Positions 7,732 through 14,188 of a DNA stretch of 19,007 nt are shown one piece after another. Numbering within the stretch: the first letter of the stretch is position 1; every line of letters starts with the position of its first letter. The translations under genes were made by a program, and so were the position numbers. Location: the NCBI GenBank assembly GCA_016936695.1, contig JAFGXK010000183.1:1-19007 (forward strand). The letters are read 5' to 3'. The notes under the pieces were generated by a model that saw only the letters and a list, made by a program, of their open reading frames with translations, was not told where the DNA came from and made no database searches. Source of the stretch: Bacteroidales bacterium (GTDB lineage: Bacteria; Bacteroidota; Bacteroidia; Bacteroidales; VadinHA17).

Positions 7732-9324
7732 CTATTCGCTACGGTCAATTTCAGCTTTGTTTTTCAGGCCTTCATCGGTCATAATCCAGATATTGTCCCT
7801 GCTGTCTGTAACTTCATATTCATAGTCGTCGGAGTATTCCCATTTCCAGCCCTGAATTTCATGCTGACGGCTGAACATCTCCCTCGTTGTATTGTCGAGA
7901 TGAACTATTGTGCCCTGGGGAATAAACATATCCAGTTCAACCTCATGAAGCGACCATTTGGTTCCTGCAGGCAGGGAGAAATATTCGTCAATGAAAATCG
8001 TGTCGGCAGAGATTCTGTAATTATAAATCAATGCCTCAGCGTTTCTTTTTGCATCCGACTTGCTTCTTCCTGTTGCCCTTTTCCTTACACTGATCATAAG
8101 CGATTCATCAGATGACTGATTGATGTCGAAATCCGTGGTAATATGGATCTCTTTGCTTGCATCATTCAGGAATACTGTATAATCTCTGTCGAATGTTATG
8201 TCCTTGTCAAAATTAAGGTTAGCTGCCTTTTTGTCTGCTGAGATGTAAAGGTTGCGAGGTGCCTTTTCGATGACCTCCTCGGAAACCCGTCCGGACATTT
8301 CAGCAAAGCCCACTCCTTCGTTGAACAGCAGTATTGAGAAAGCGGCCAGGCTTATCACCCAGAATACCAGTGCCAGAAGACTGATGATCCCATCCTTTGC
8401 CCTGAACCAGAATATCATCTTGACTCCCCAGTAAATAAGAGCCAGAAGCGGGAGGATGATAATTATCGACAGAAGTACCAGCAGCCATGGAGCAACGGCA
8501 GGATTGACAATGTAGCTTAGGAAATCGGGCAGGTAGAACAATTTGACTCCCACGGAGCCGGTCGAGAAATACCCTGGATAGTTCAGGAAGAATACCATAA
8601 TGTATGAAACCAGTGCTATAAATCCTCCGATTACAAATGCAATCCCTGTTATGATCAGTATGATCCGGAGAAAGATAAAGAGCACTTTGCCTATAGCCCT
8701 GAGGATCTCGTTAATTGCATGTCCGGCCCCGGAGCCTTCCGGCTTAGCCTGGGTGCCCGTAATTGCTGATTGTGAGGTATTTGAGAAAGAAGAGCGGAAG
8801 TCATTCCTGCCATACATTTCCTTTTTCTGAGCATCGCTTAAGGCAGAGGGAAGTGCTATCCACAGGGCAATGTAGACCAGCGGCCCGACAAAGAAGAAAA
8901 ATGTGAAAATGACAAAGGCCAGTCTGATCCATACAGATTCAATATTCAGAAAAGGAGCCAGTCCGCCGCAAACACCACCCAGTATTGTATCATCGGGATT
9001 CCTGTAGAGTTTTTTTGATTCAGCCGTCCGCGGCCTGGCTGCCTGTTCACTTACCGGTTCCCCGTCCGCATCAAAGTCCTCGGGTTTGCCTATGATTGAA
9101 ATCATTGCCTCTACATTCTCCCTCGAAATGACGGCAGCTCCGGCACCCTGGGAATTGAATATCTCGGCGATCCGCAATTCTATGTCTTCTATTGTTTCGG
9201 CGCCGCCCTGTGTGTTCTTGAGCCTGTCGTTAATATCCTGGAGATAACGGCGCAGGATTTTATAAGCCTCTTCATCAATCTGGAAAAGTGAGCCTCCAAG
9301 GTTTATTTTGATAGTTTTATCCAT
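7732..9324 (-). CDS. PspC domain-containing membrane protein (long form)
   Basis: Inner-membrane protein of 530 residues. An N-terminal soluble domain (about 1-85: INLGGSLFQIDEEAYKILRR and later IIGKPEDF) is shared with the short paralogue of this operon. It resembles the helical domains often seen beside PadR regulators. A PspC domain follows at about 105-165, with LYRNPDDTILGGVCGGLAPF and a hydrophobic helix. Further membrane segments lie near 212-248, 278-307 and 312-335. The C-terminal 190 residues (about 341-530) are soluble, rich in beta strands and charged residues (ISADKKAANLNFDKDITF), and could face the periplasm. PspC proteins sense envelope stress in enterobacteria; the exact role in Bacteroidota is not established. 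This is the last gene of the operon, 27 bp after PadR. Disruption of membrane state may be the signal, but that is inference. Confidence 0.9.
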   Translation of the reverse strand: MDKTIKINLGGSLFQIDEEAYKILRRYLQDINDRLKNTQGGAETIEDIELRIAEIFNSQGAGAAVISRENVEAMISIIGKPEDFDADGEPVSEQAARPRTAESKKLYRNPDDTILGGVCGGLAPFLNIESVWIRLAFVIFTFFFFVGPLVYIALWIALPSALSDAQKKEMYGRNDFRSSFSNTSQSAITGTQAKPEGSGAGHAINEILRAIGKVLFIFLRIILIITGIAFVIGGFIALVSYIMVFFLNYPGYFSTGSVGVKLFYLPDFLSYIVNPAVAPWLLVLLSIIIILPLLALIYWGVKMIFWFRAKDGIISLLALVFWVISLAAFSILLFNEGVGFAEMSGRVSEEVIEKAPRNLYISADKKAANLNFDKDITFDRDYTVFLNDASKEIHITTDFDINQSSDESLMISVRKRATGRSKSDAKRNAEALIYNYRISADTIFIDEYFSLPAGTKWSLHEVELDMFIPQGTIVHLDNTTREMFSRQHEIQGWKWEYSDDYEYEVTDSRDNIWIMTDEGLKNKAEIDRSE

Positions 9325-9351
9325 TTTGTTTTCAGTTAAAGAGTTTATAAG

Positions 9352-9681
9352 CTAAGACTTTGTCCTGATGAGATCAACCGATTCCACAAGCTCATCCCAC
9401 GATTTGTCGAGTTCGGCAAGGTAATTTTTGCCTTCGTCGGTGAGTTCATAGTATTTTCTTGGAGGTCCTTGCTGTGATTCCTCCCAGCGGTAACTGAGGA
9501 GACCTGCATTTTTCTGCCTGGTCAGCAGTGGATAAAGAGTTCCCTCGACGACAATCAGCTTAGCCTCCTTGAGTTCCTTTATTATATCACTTGCATAGCA
9601 GGAATTTTTCGAAAGTACCGACAGGATGCAGTACTCGAGTATCCCTTTTCGCATCTGTGCTTTTGTATTTTCCAGATCCAT
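9352..9681 (-). CDS. PadR family transcriptional regulator
   Basis: Small DNA-binding repressor of 109 residues, the size of the short (PadR-s2-like) forms. The winged helix-turn-helix is visible: KGILEYCILSVL (helix 1), YASDIIKELKEA (helix 2), VVEGTLYPLLTRQKNAGLL (recognition helix and following helix), and the wing with GPPRKYYELTDEGK (72-85). A C-terminal helix (about 86-105) should mediate dimerisation. The gene lies between two PspC genes on the same strand, 19 bp after the short one and 27 bp before the long one, so the three are almost certainly one transcript. It probably represses its own operon through the palindrome at 10362-10380. The inducing signal is unknown. Confidence 0.94.
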   Translation of the reverse strand: MDLENTKAQMRKGILEYCILSVLSKNSCYASDIIKELKEAKLIVVEGTLYPLLTRQKNAGLLSYRWEESQQGPPRKYYELTDEGKNYLAELDKSWDELVESVDLIRTKS

Positions 9682-9700
9682 ATTGCTAAATTTTAGATGA

Positions 9701-10291
9701 TTACAATTTCATGTTTTTTCTTACGGTATTAAACTCGCTCTTAACGGCTTCCTTTATGTTATGGATATTCACCGGGTCGCCTTTCATCTCGATCTTCTGG
9801 GCTGTGGTTTTTGCTTCGGGAAGCACTATATACAGGATCAGATAAATCAGGAATCCCACGCCTCCGGCCAAAGCCAGAGCCAGAAAAATAATCCTGATCA
9901 GCCACGGTTCGAGATCCCAGTATGCACCCATGCCTGCACAGACTCCCCCTATTATGCGGCGGTCGGGGTCGCGGTACATCCGGTGAGGCCCCGGGGTCGA
10001 GAATTTCTCTTTCCGCGACGGGCCTTCGTTGTTCGAAATATCTTCAGGGCTGCCCATGATGGTGATTATTTCGTTCACGTAGGAAATATTGATGACCTGT
10101 TTGTAGCCGGTCAGTTTCTGTCGAAAGAGATCGGACATTCTGCTTTCGATATCCGAAAGAATTTCTGATGAGCTCTCTTCCCCTGCAAAGTGGAGCTCCA
10201 GATTCTTAAGGTATCGCTTAAGTTCTGAATAGGCATCTTCATCAATGTTGAAAGAGAAGCCGCCCAGGTTGACACTTACTGTGATTTTCAT
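9701..10291 (-). CDS. PspC domain-containing protein (short form)
   Basis: Membrane protein of 196 residues and first gene of the operon. The N-terminal domain (about 1-86) has VNLGGFSFNIDEDAYSELKR and IMGSPEDI and matches the long paralogue segment by segment. The PspC domain (about 103-160) contains MYRDPDRRIIGGVCAGMGAY and one strong membrane helix, FLALALAGGVGFLIYLILYI. After VLPEAKTTAQK a short charged tail ends the protein, so it lacks the extra membrane helices and soluble domain of the long form. A duplication of the shared module, followed by loss or gain of the C-terminal part, explains the pair. The start codon lies within a CATAGTA/TACTATG heptamer (10289-10295) that also makes up the upstream palindrome. 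Confidence 0.92.
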   Translation of the reverse strand: MKITVSVNLGGFSFNIDEDAYSELKRYLKNLELHFAGEESSSEILSDIESRMSDLFRQKLTGYKQVINISYVNEIITIMGSPEDISNNEGPSRKEKFSTPGPHRMYRDPDRRIIGGVCAGMGAYWDLEPWLIRIIFLALALAGGVGFLIYLILYIVLPEAKTTAQKIEMKGDPVNIHNIKEAVKSEFNTVRKNMKL

Positions 10292-10339
10292 AGTACTTTC
10301 AAAATATTACTACTGTTAAATATAAATAACTATACGATG

Positions 10340-10371
10340 CAAAGATATAATAAAATAATTATACTATGCAA
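10340..10371 (-). promoter_or_regulatory. Promoter of the PspC/PadR operon
   Basis: On the minus strand TATCTTTG (10347-10340) is an exact match to the -7 consensus TAnnTTTG. A TTG (10371-10369) lies 21 nt upstream, close to the spacing known for Bacteroidetes -33/-7 promoters. Transcription would start near 10333, giving a leader of about 42 nt before the ATG at 10291. Confidence 0.65.
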
Positions 10372-10380
10372 TACATAGTA
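10362..10380. promoter_or_regulatory. Probable PadR operator palindrome
   Basis: TACTATG (10362-10368) and CATAGTA (10374-10380) form a perfect 7-bp inverted repeat around CAATA. The spacer contains the -33 TTG of the operon promoter, so a bound dimer would block RNA polymerase. A further CATAGTA copy covers the start codon of the first gene (10289-10295), and a degenerate half-site (ACTATACGATG) lies near 10329-10339. PadR proteins bind such dyads and commonly regulate their own genes; assignment to this PadR is inference from position. Confidence 0.6.
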
Positions 10381-10530
10381 CTAAAAAATTATATGAATTT
10401 TTAAAATATTTTGTATGTGAAAGATAATCAGCAATCTAAAAAGCAAGTCTTCCGGGAGCCCCAAGAAGGTCTTAACATTCTGCACATTGATTATTTCACT
10501 TTTCCCCTTGCCCGGTTTCCCCACACGGTT

Positions 10531-10553
10531 TACCCCCTGCCACCTAAGGGGTA
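10531..10553 (+). repeat. GC-rich interspersed repeat, degenerate copy
   Basis: A 23-bp element starting TACCCCCTGCC and ending CCTAAGGGGTA. It matches the plan of the copy at 10607-10637 in the same orientation, with a shorter C/G stem, and its ends (TACCCC and GGGGTA) are inverted. Confidence 0.5.
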
Positions 10554-10606
10554 CTCTTTGTACCTATTTTTTTTGAAGGAGGATCATTTCATTCCTTTTT
10601 GCGTTC

Positions 10607-10637
10607 TACCCCCCAACCCCCCTAAAGGGGGGCTTTA
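10607..10637 (+). repeat. GC-rich interspersed repeat, copy with internal hairpin
   Basis: A 31-bp element that begins TACCCCCCAA and contains a perfect hairpin: six C (10617-10622), loop TAAA, six G (10627-10632), then CTTTA. An almost identical element lies in the opposite orientation at 10761-10790. I recall C5-6/TAAA/G5-6 elements as widespread between genes in Bacteroidota; their function is not known. Confidence 0.7.
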
Positions 10638-10760
10638 GTTCGCTGGATTACAACTATTTATTGGATATATCGTACTCCGGACTAACTTTCAATCTGAAAA
10701 CAGTTAACTATCTATGTGTGGATCATCTCTATACTTGTATATAGCACATCAATAGTTCTT

Positions 10761-10790
10761 TAAGCCCCCCTTTAGGAGGGTGGGGGGGTA
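10761..10790 (-). repeat. GC-rich interspersed repeat, inverted copy
   Basis: Read on the minus strand it begins TACCCCCCCACCCTCC, continues TAAAGGGGGGCTTA, and matches the copy at 10607-10637 nearly base for base, with C-run length differences and a C-to-T change. The two copies face each other across about 123 bp and could pair into a long stem in RNA or single-stranded DNA. Confidence 0.7.
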
Positions 10791-10869
10791 AACAAAAAGC
10801 TGGACAATGATTCTAACTTCTTCCCCCACTTTGATTATCTTTACGGTTTATAGATAAACAACAGAATTC

Positions 10870-11856
10870 ATGGCAAAACAACACAAATGGGGCATCCTTG
10901 CCCCCGGGAGGATAGCTGCAAAATTTGCGAACGGGTTGAAGGTCCTGGGAAATGCTGAATTATATGCTGTCGGATCGCGTGATGCAGGAAGGGCAAAGCG
11001 GTTCGCTGAAGAACACGGATTCAGGAAGCATTACGGGTCGTACGAAGAACTGGTTGGAGATCCTGATGTGGATGTAATCTATATTGCTTCACCTCATTCG
11101 GAACATTATGAACAGACTCTGCTGTGTCTGAGGAACAAAAAGGCCGTGCTGTGTGAGAAGGCATTTTCACTTAACAGCAGGGAAACGGATGAGATGATAG
11201 CCGAAGCCCGCCGGCAGGATGTTTTCCTAATGGAGGCTCTCTGGCCTCCGTTCCAGCCGTTTTATCTTAAGGCTCATGAAATAGTAAGATCAGGTGTTCT
11301 GGGCGACATTATTAACATGCATGCCTGGTTCTCCTTCATTCCGCCCTATGATCCGGTTGACCGTAAATTCAATATATCCCTGGGAGGAGGGTCGCTTCTT
11401 GACATTGGAATTTATCCGGTTATCGACGCCCTTTCATTTCTGGGTGTCCCTGATGAAGTAAAGGCAGACGCATCATTTGGTCAGACCAGATCGGAGGAAT
11501 CGATAGCTGCGGTTCTGAAGTATAATTCCGGAAAGCTTGCGACCATTTACAGTTCATTCAGGACAAATAATGGGATAGGATGTGATCTCTTCTGCGAAAA
11601 AGGGAACCTGACTGTATCGCGGGGACGGGATATGAATCAAAGGGTGATACTTGATATTCACGGCAAGGAAAAGGAAACTTTCGTATTCACCCCGCCTGCT
11701 CTCGGATATCACTGGGAAGCAGAAGAGGTTATGAATTGTCTCGACAGGCAGTTGAAGGAAAGCCCTGCCGTACCGCTTTCTTTCAGTGCCGGCCTGATGC
11801 TTACGCTCGACAGGATAAGGGAGTCGGCAGGGATTGTATTTCCGGGAAGAGATTAG
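10870..11856 (+). CDS. Gfo/Idh/MocA family oxidoreductase
   Basis: NAD(P)-dependent sugar or diol dehydrogenase of 328 residues, a normal length. The N-terminal Rossmann domain starts WGILAPGRIAAKFANGL and contains YIASPHSEHYEQ. The conserved Glu-Lys pair is at 96-97 (CEKAFS, where many relatives have EKP). The C-terminal domain has MEALWPPFQP (121-130) and GGGSLLDIGIYPV (172-184), with Asp178 and Tyr182 near the expected active site. These motifs fit the branch that includes dimeric dihydrodiol dehydrogenase and related glucose/xylose dehydrogenases rather than inositol dehydrogenase. The physiological substrate is unknown. It is followed by the rhomboid gene on the same strand after 69 bp; no functional link is evident. 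Cytoplasmic; no signal peptide. Confidence 0.92.
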   Translation: MAKQHKWGILAPGRIAAKFANGLKVLGNAELYAVGSRDAGRAKRFAEEHGFRKHYGSYEELVGDPDVDVIYIASPHSEHYEQTLLCLRNKKAVLCEKAFSLNSRETDEMIAEARRQDVFLMEALWPPFQPFYLKAHEIVRSGVLGDIINMHAWFSFIPPYDPVDRKFNISLGGGSLLDIGIYPVIDALSFLGVPDEVKADASFGQTRSEESIAAVLKYNSGKLATIYSSFRTNNGIGCDLFCEKGNLTVSRGRDMNQRVILDIHGKEKETFVFTPPALGYHWEAEEVMNCLDRQLKESPAVPLSFSAGLMLTLDRIRESAGIVFPGRD

Positions 11857-11925
11857 AAAATTAATTATTCGGTTAGACAGTAATTACGGGATGGCTGCCT
11901 GCTATTGAACAGCCCGACCACCGCC

Positions 11926-12582
11926 ATGTCAAAGTCAGAAATCAGCACCGGAGCCGATAAGTCGTTCTACCTGAAGAAGCTCAAGCTGAGCATGCTGGTA
12001 CCTGGGATTTTTGTATTCCTTTTGTGGCTTGTAAAGGCAGTTGAGATATTGTTTGACCTCGATCTTACACGGCTGGGAATCTATCCTCTTGAAATGAAAG
12101 GCCTTGCCGGGATATTGTTTTCTCCTTTCATCCATTCCGGTTTCAAGCATCTGTTCAACAACAGCCTTCCACTTTTTTTTCTTGGGACAGCCTTCTTTTA
12201 TTTCTATTCAGAGATAGCTGTAAAGGTGTCTCTGTGGACCTGGTTTCTGACGGGCCTTTCCGTATGGCTGGCCGGTCGGCCCTCATGGCACATCGGGGCA
12301 AGCGGACTTATTTACGGATTTGCCTCATTTCTGTTTTTCAGCGGCATCATAAGGAAATACTTCAGGTTGGTCGCCCTGTCACTTCTGATAGTATTCATCT
12401 ATGGTTCAATGGTATGGGGAATTTTCCCCGATGTCTATGAAAATGTTTCATGGGAGTCGCACATGCTCGGATTCATTTCCGGGATTATACTCGCTGTTGT
12501 GTACAGGAAAGAGGGCCCGCAGGAACCGGTCCATGAATGGCTCGATGAGGATGAGGAAGAAGAAAAGGATAAACCGGACTGA
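11926..12582 (+). CDS. Rhomboid family intramembrane serine protease
   Basis: Membrane-embedded protease of 218 residues with about six hydrophobic segments. Catalytic features are visible: HLFNN (75-79, the HxxxN oxyanion region in the second helix), HIGASGLIYG with nucleophile Ser126, and SHMLGFISG with His179 as the base. Loop 1 replaces the usual WR motif with other residues. A very acidic tail, DEDEEEEKD (208-216), follows the last helix and should be cytoplasmic. Rhomboids cleave transmembrane segments of other proteins; the substrate here is unknown. The frame extends upstream to a TTG at 11905, but the ATG at 11926 is preferred because the seven extra residues add nothing recognisable. 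It may be co-transcribed with the oxidoreductase gene upstream, 69 bp away, which contains no evident terminator. Confidence 0.9.
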   Translation: MSKSEISTGADKSFYLKKLKLSMLVPGIFVFLLWLVKAVEILFDLDLTRLGIYPLEMKGLAGILFSPFIHSGFKHLFNNSLPLFFLGTAFFYFYSEIAVKVSLWTWFLTGLSVWLAGRPSWHIGASGLIYGFASFLFFSGIIRKYFRLVALSLLIVFIYGSMVWGIFPDVYENVSWESHMLGFISGIILAVVYRKEGPQEPVHEWLDEDEEEEKDKPD

Positions 12583-12793
12583 ACCGCTGCTTGTTCAGGT
12601 CCCAATCATTAAGCCGGTTGATATTAAGTGAAATTCATTCGTCTGATGAAAATTTAGTTTGACGCGTGTGATCGGGATTTGTTAAAAATCATTAAATCAT
12701 TCTGTTACATTATATCCAAAGGGCAAAAAACAGAAAAAAAACATGACATTTGCATAATATGTCCGGATTTCACCAAACAATAAGTGAAAAATT
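12583..12793. other. 211-bp AT-rich upstream region of outer-membrane paralogue 2
   Basis: No gene seen. The part nearest the coding region is A-rich with several T-rich stretches. TTACATTAT near 12709 is a weak match to a -7 element, with a TTTG about 30 bp before it. I see no strong hairpin with a T-run, so termination after the rhomboid gene is unclear. Confidence 0.4.
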
Positions 12794-14080
12794 ATGAGAA
12801 AATTTCCTGAATTATTTCTTTATATTTTTTTTTCAGCCATCATTCCGCAGGCTGTCTTATCACAGGAAGCCGCAGCTCCGGATTCGGTAAGAATCAATGC
12901 TGTTAAAATCTTTCTCGATTGCAGGGATTGTGATATGAACTACACAAGGCAGGAAATCCCATACATTAACTATGTCAGAGATGTAAAAGAAGCAGAAGTT
13001 TATATTCTTGTTACGGAGCAAAGTGCAGGTAGCGGTGGCGAACATTTTACCTTTACCTTTCAGGGGCAGGGCAAGTTTCAGGGGCTTGATGATACTCTCA
13101 CGTATACAACCAGTCCAGACCAGACCAGCACAATAATAAGGGAGAAAAGGACAAACATGCTGAAGATGGGTCTGATGAGGTATGTGGCAAAAACCCCTCT
13201 TTTCAATGAAATAGATATAAGTCATACAGGTAATCTGGAGGAGCAGGAGGTTATCGACAGGTGGAACAACTGGGTTTTTTCGATATCCACCGAACCTCAG
13301 TTCGAGTCGGAAGAGACAAACAAGGAGCTTTTTCTGAGGAACTCATTAAACATTAATAAGATCACCCCCGAAATCAAATTGGAGGTCGAGATGGATCACT
13401 TTTACAGACGTGAGAAATTTGTTGAGGATGCAGGAACCGAGGATGAAAGTGTAAACACCTATACAACCAGTGATTTGAGAATACAAAACCTTTTTGTAAA
13501 AAGCCTCAGCGAACACTGGTCGGCAGGCCTGAGGTGGGATATCGGATCCTCAACCCGTGAAAACTACAATCTGGCCACCAATATACTTCCGTCGGTCGAG
13601 TATGACATATTCCCGTACAGCGAGGCGACTCACAGGCAGTTAAGAATACTATACGGTGCAGGTTTTCAGGGAAATAACTATATTGACACAACAGTATTCA
13701 ACAAGGCAAAGGAGAATCTTTTTCTTCAGACGCTGAACATTGCCTTTGAGGTCAGGAAGAAATGGGGTTCCATAGGCATTTTACTCACTGGCTCGAATTA
13801 TTTCCATGATTTTTCAAAGAACAGGATCGAACTGAACTCATCGCTTAGCATAAGGATTTTCAAGGGGCTGTCGGTTCAGATACAGGGTGGTATTGCTCAT
13901 ATCAACGATCAGCTGAACCTGAAGAAGGGAGGGATTACTGAGGCCGAAAGACTGTTGCGGCTGAGAGAGCTGGCAACCAGGTATCGCATTGATGGAGGTG
14001 TTGAGCTTACATATACCTTCGGTTCAATATATAATAATGTAGTTAATCCCAGATTCAGCTCATCAAGATTCAGGTTTTAA
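12794..14080 (+). CDS. Uncharacterised secreted, probably outer-membrane beta-barrel protein (paralogue 2)
   Basis: Homologue of the protein at 6292-7560; 428 residues, no known function. A signal peptide (about 1-23, cleavage near VLS/QEA) is followed by a domain carrying DCRDCD (42-47, a CxxC pair) and RQEIPYINYVRDVKEAEVYI. SAGSGGEHFTFTFQGQGKF and LKMGLMRYVAKTP come next. The rest has alternating strand-like segments, with the shared blocks EYDIFPYSEATHRQ and TFGSIYNNVVNPRF. It ends in SSRFRF, an aromatic terminus like those that guide barrel assembly by the BAM complex. The two Cys could form a disulphide in the periplasm or bind a metal; both are missing in paralogue 1. The start is the only ATG that yields a full signal peptide. 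The redox operon follows 108 bp later on the same strand. Confidence 0.86.
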   Translation: MRKFPELFLYIFFSAIIPQAVLSQEAAAPDSVRINAVKIFLDCRDCDMNYTRQEIPYINYVRDVKEAEVYILVTEQSAGSGGEHFTFTFQGQGKFQGLDDTLTYTTSPDQTSTIIREKRTNMLKMGLMRYVAKTPLFNEIDISHTGNLEEQEVIDRWNNWVFSISTEPQFESEETNKELFLRNSLNINKITPEIKLEVEMDHFYRREKFVEDAGTEDESVNTYTTSDLRIQNLFVKSLSEHWSAGLRWDIGSSTRENYNLATNILPSVEYDIFPYSEATHRQLRILYGAGFQGNNYIDTTVFNKAKENLFLQTLNIAFEVRKKWGSIGILLTGSNYFHDFSKNRIELNSSLSIRIFKGLSVQIQGGIAHINDQLNLKKGGITEAERLLRLRELATRYRIDGGVELTYTFGSIYNNVVNPRFSSSRFRF

Positions 14081-14188
14081 CCTGACAGAACTGTTTTCAG
14101 GCTTTTAGAAGGATTGCTCCGGTGAGTGATCTGTATATCCCGCGTTTTTGTTTTTTTGGTACATTTACTGCACTTATCCGGCAACATT

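Larger units (their letters stand above)
10292..10869. other. 578-bp intergenic region with operator, promoter and repeats
   Basis: No credible gene. The left part (10292-10400) is very AT-rich and holds the promoter and palindrome of the PadR operon. The middle and right parts (10531-10790) hold three copies of a C-rich/G-rich repeat. An open frame at 10411-10638 is built largely from repeat sequence (its end reads PPNPPKGG) and is not a likely gene. The last 70 bp before the oxidoreductase gene contain TATCTTTA (near 10836), only a partial match to a -7 element. Confidence 0.7.

Noticed and set aside
10411..10638. 75-codon open frame in the 578-bp intergenic region
   Set aside because: It is largely translated repeat sequence (PLPPKG and PPNPPKGG) and has no family resemblance.
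12860..13225. 121-codon minus-strand frame inside outer-membrane paralogue 2, and similar long antisense frames elsewhere (332-730, 2690-3265, 5695-6078)
   Set aside because: All lie wholly inside well-supported genes on the other strand and show no independent motifs.
14081..14101. Possible hairpin after outer-membrane paralogue 2 (CCTGA ... TCAGG)
   Set aside because: The stem is only about five base pairs with a poor interior and a short T-run, too weak to call a terminator.
14126..14188. GTG-initiated extension of the OYE-like protein that looks like a hydrophobic signal segment
   Set aside because: The flavoprotein family is cytoplasmic, the stretch is not homologous to relatives, and the ATG at 14189 starts where typical sequence begins.
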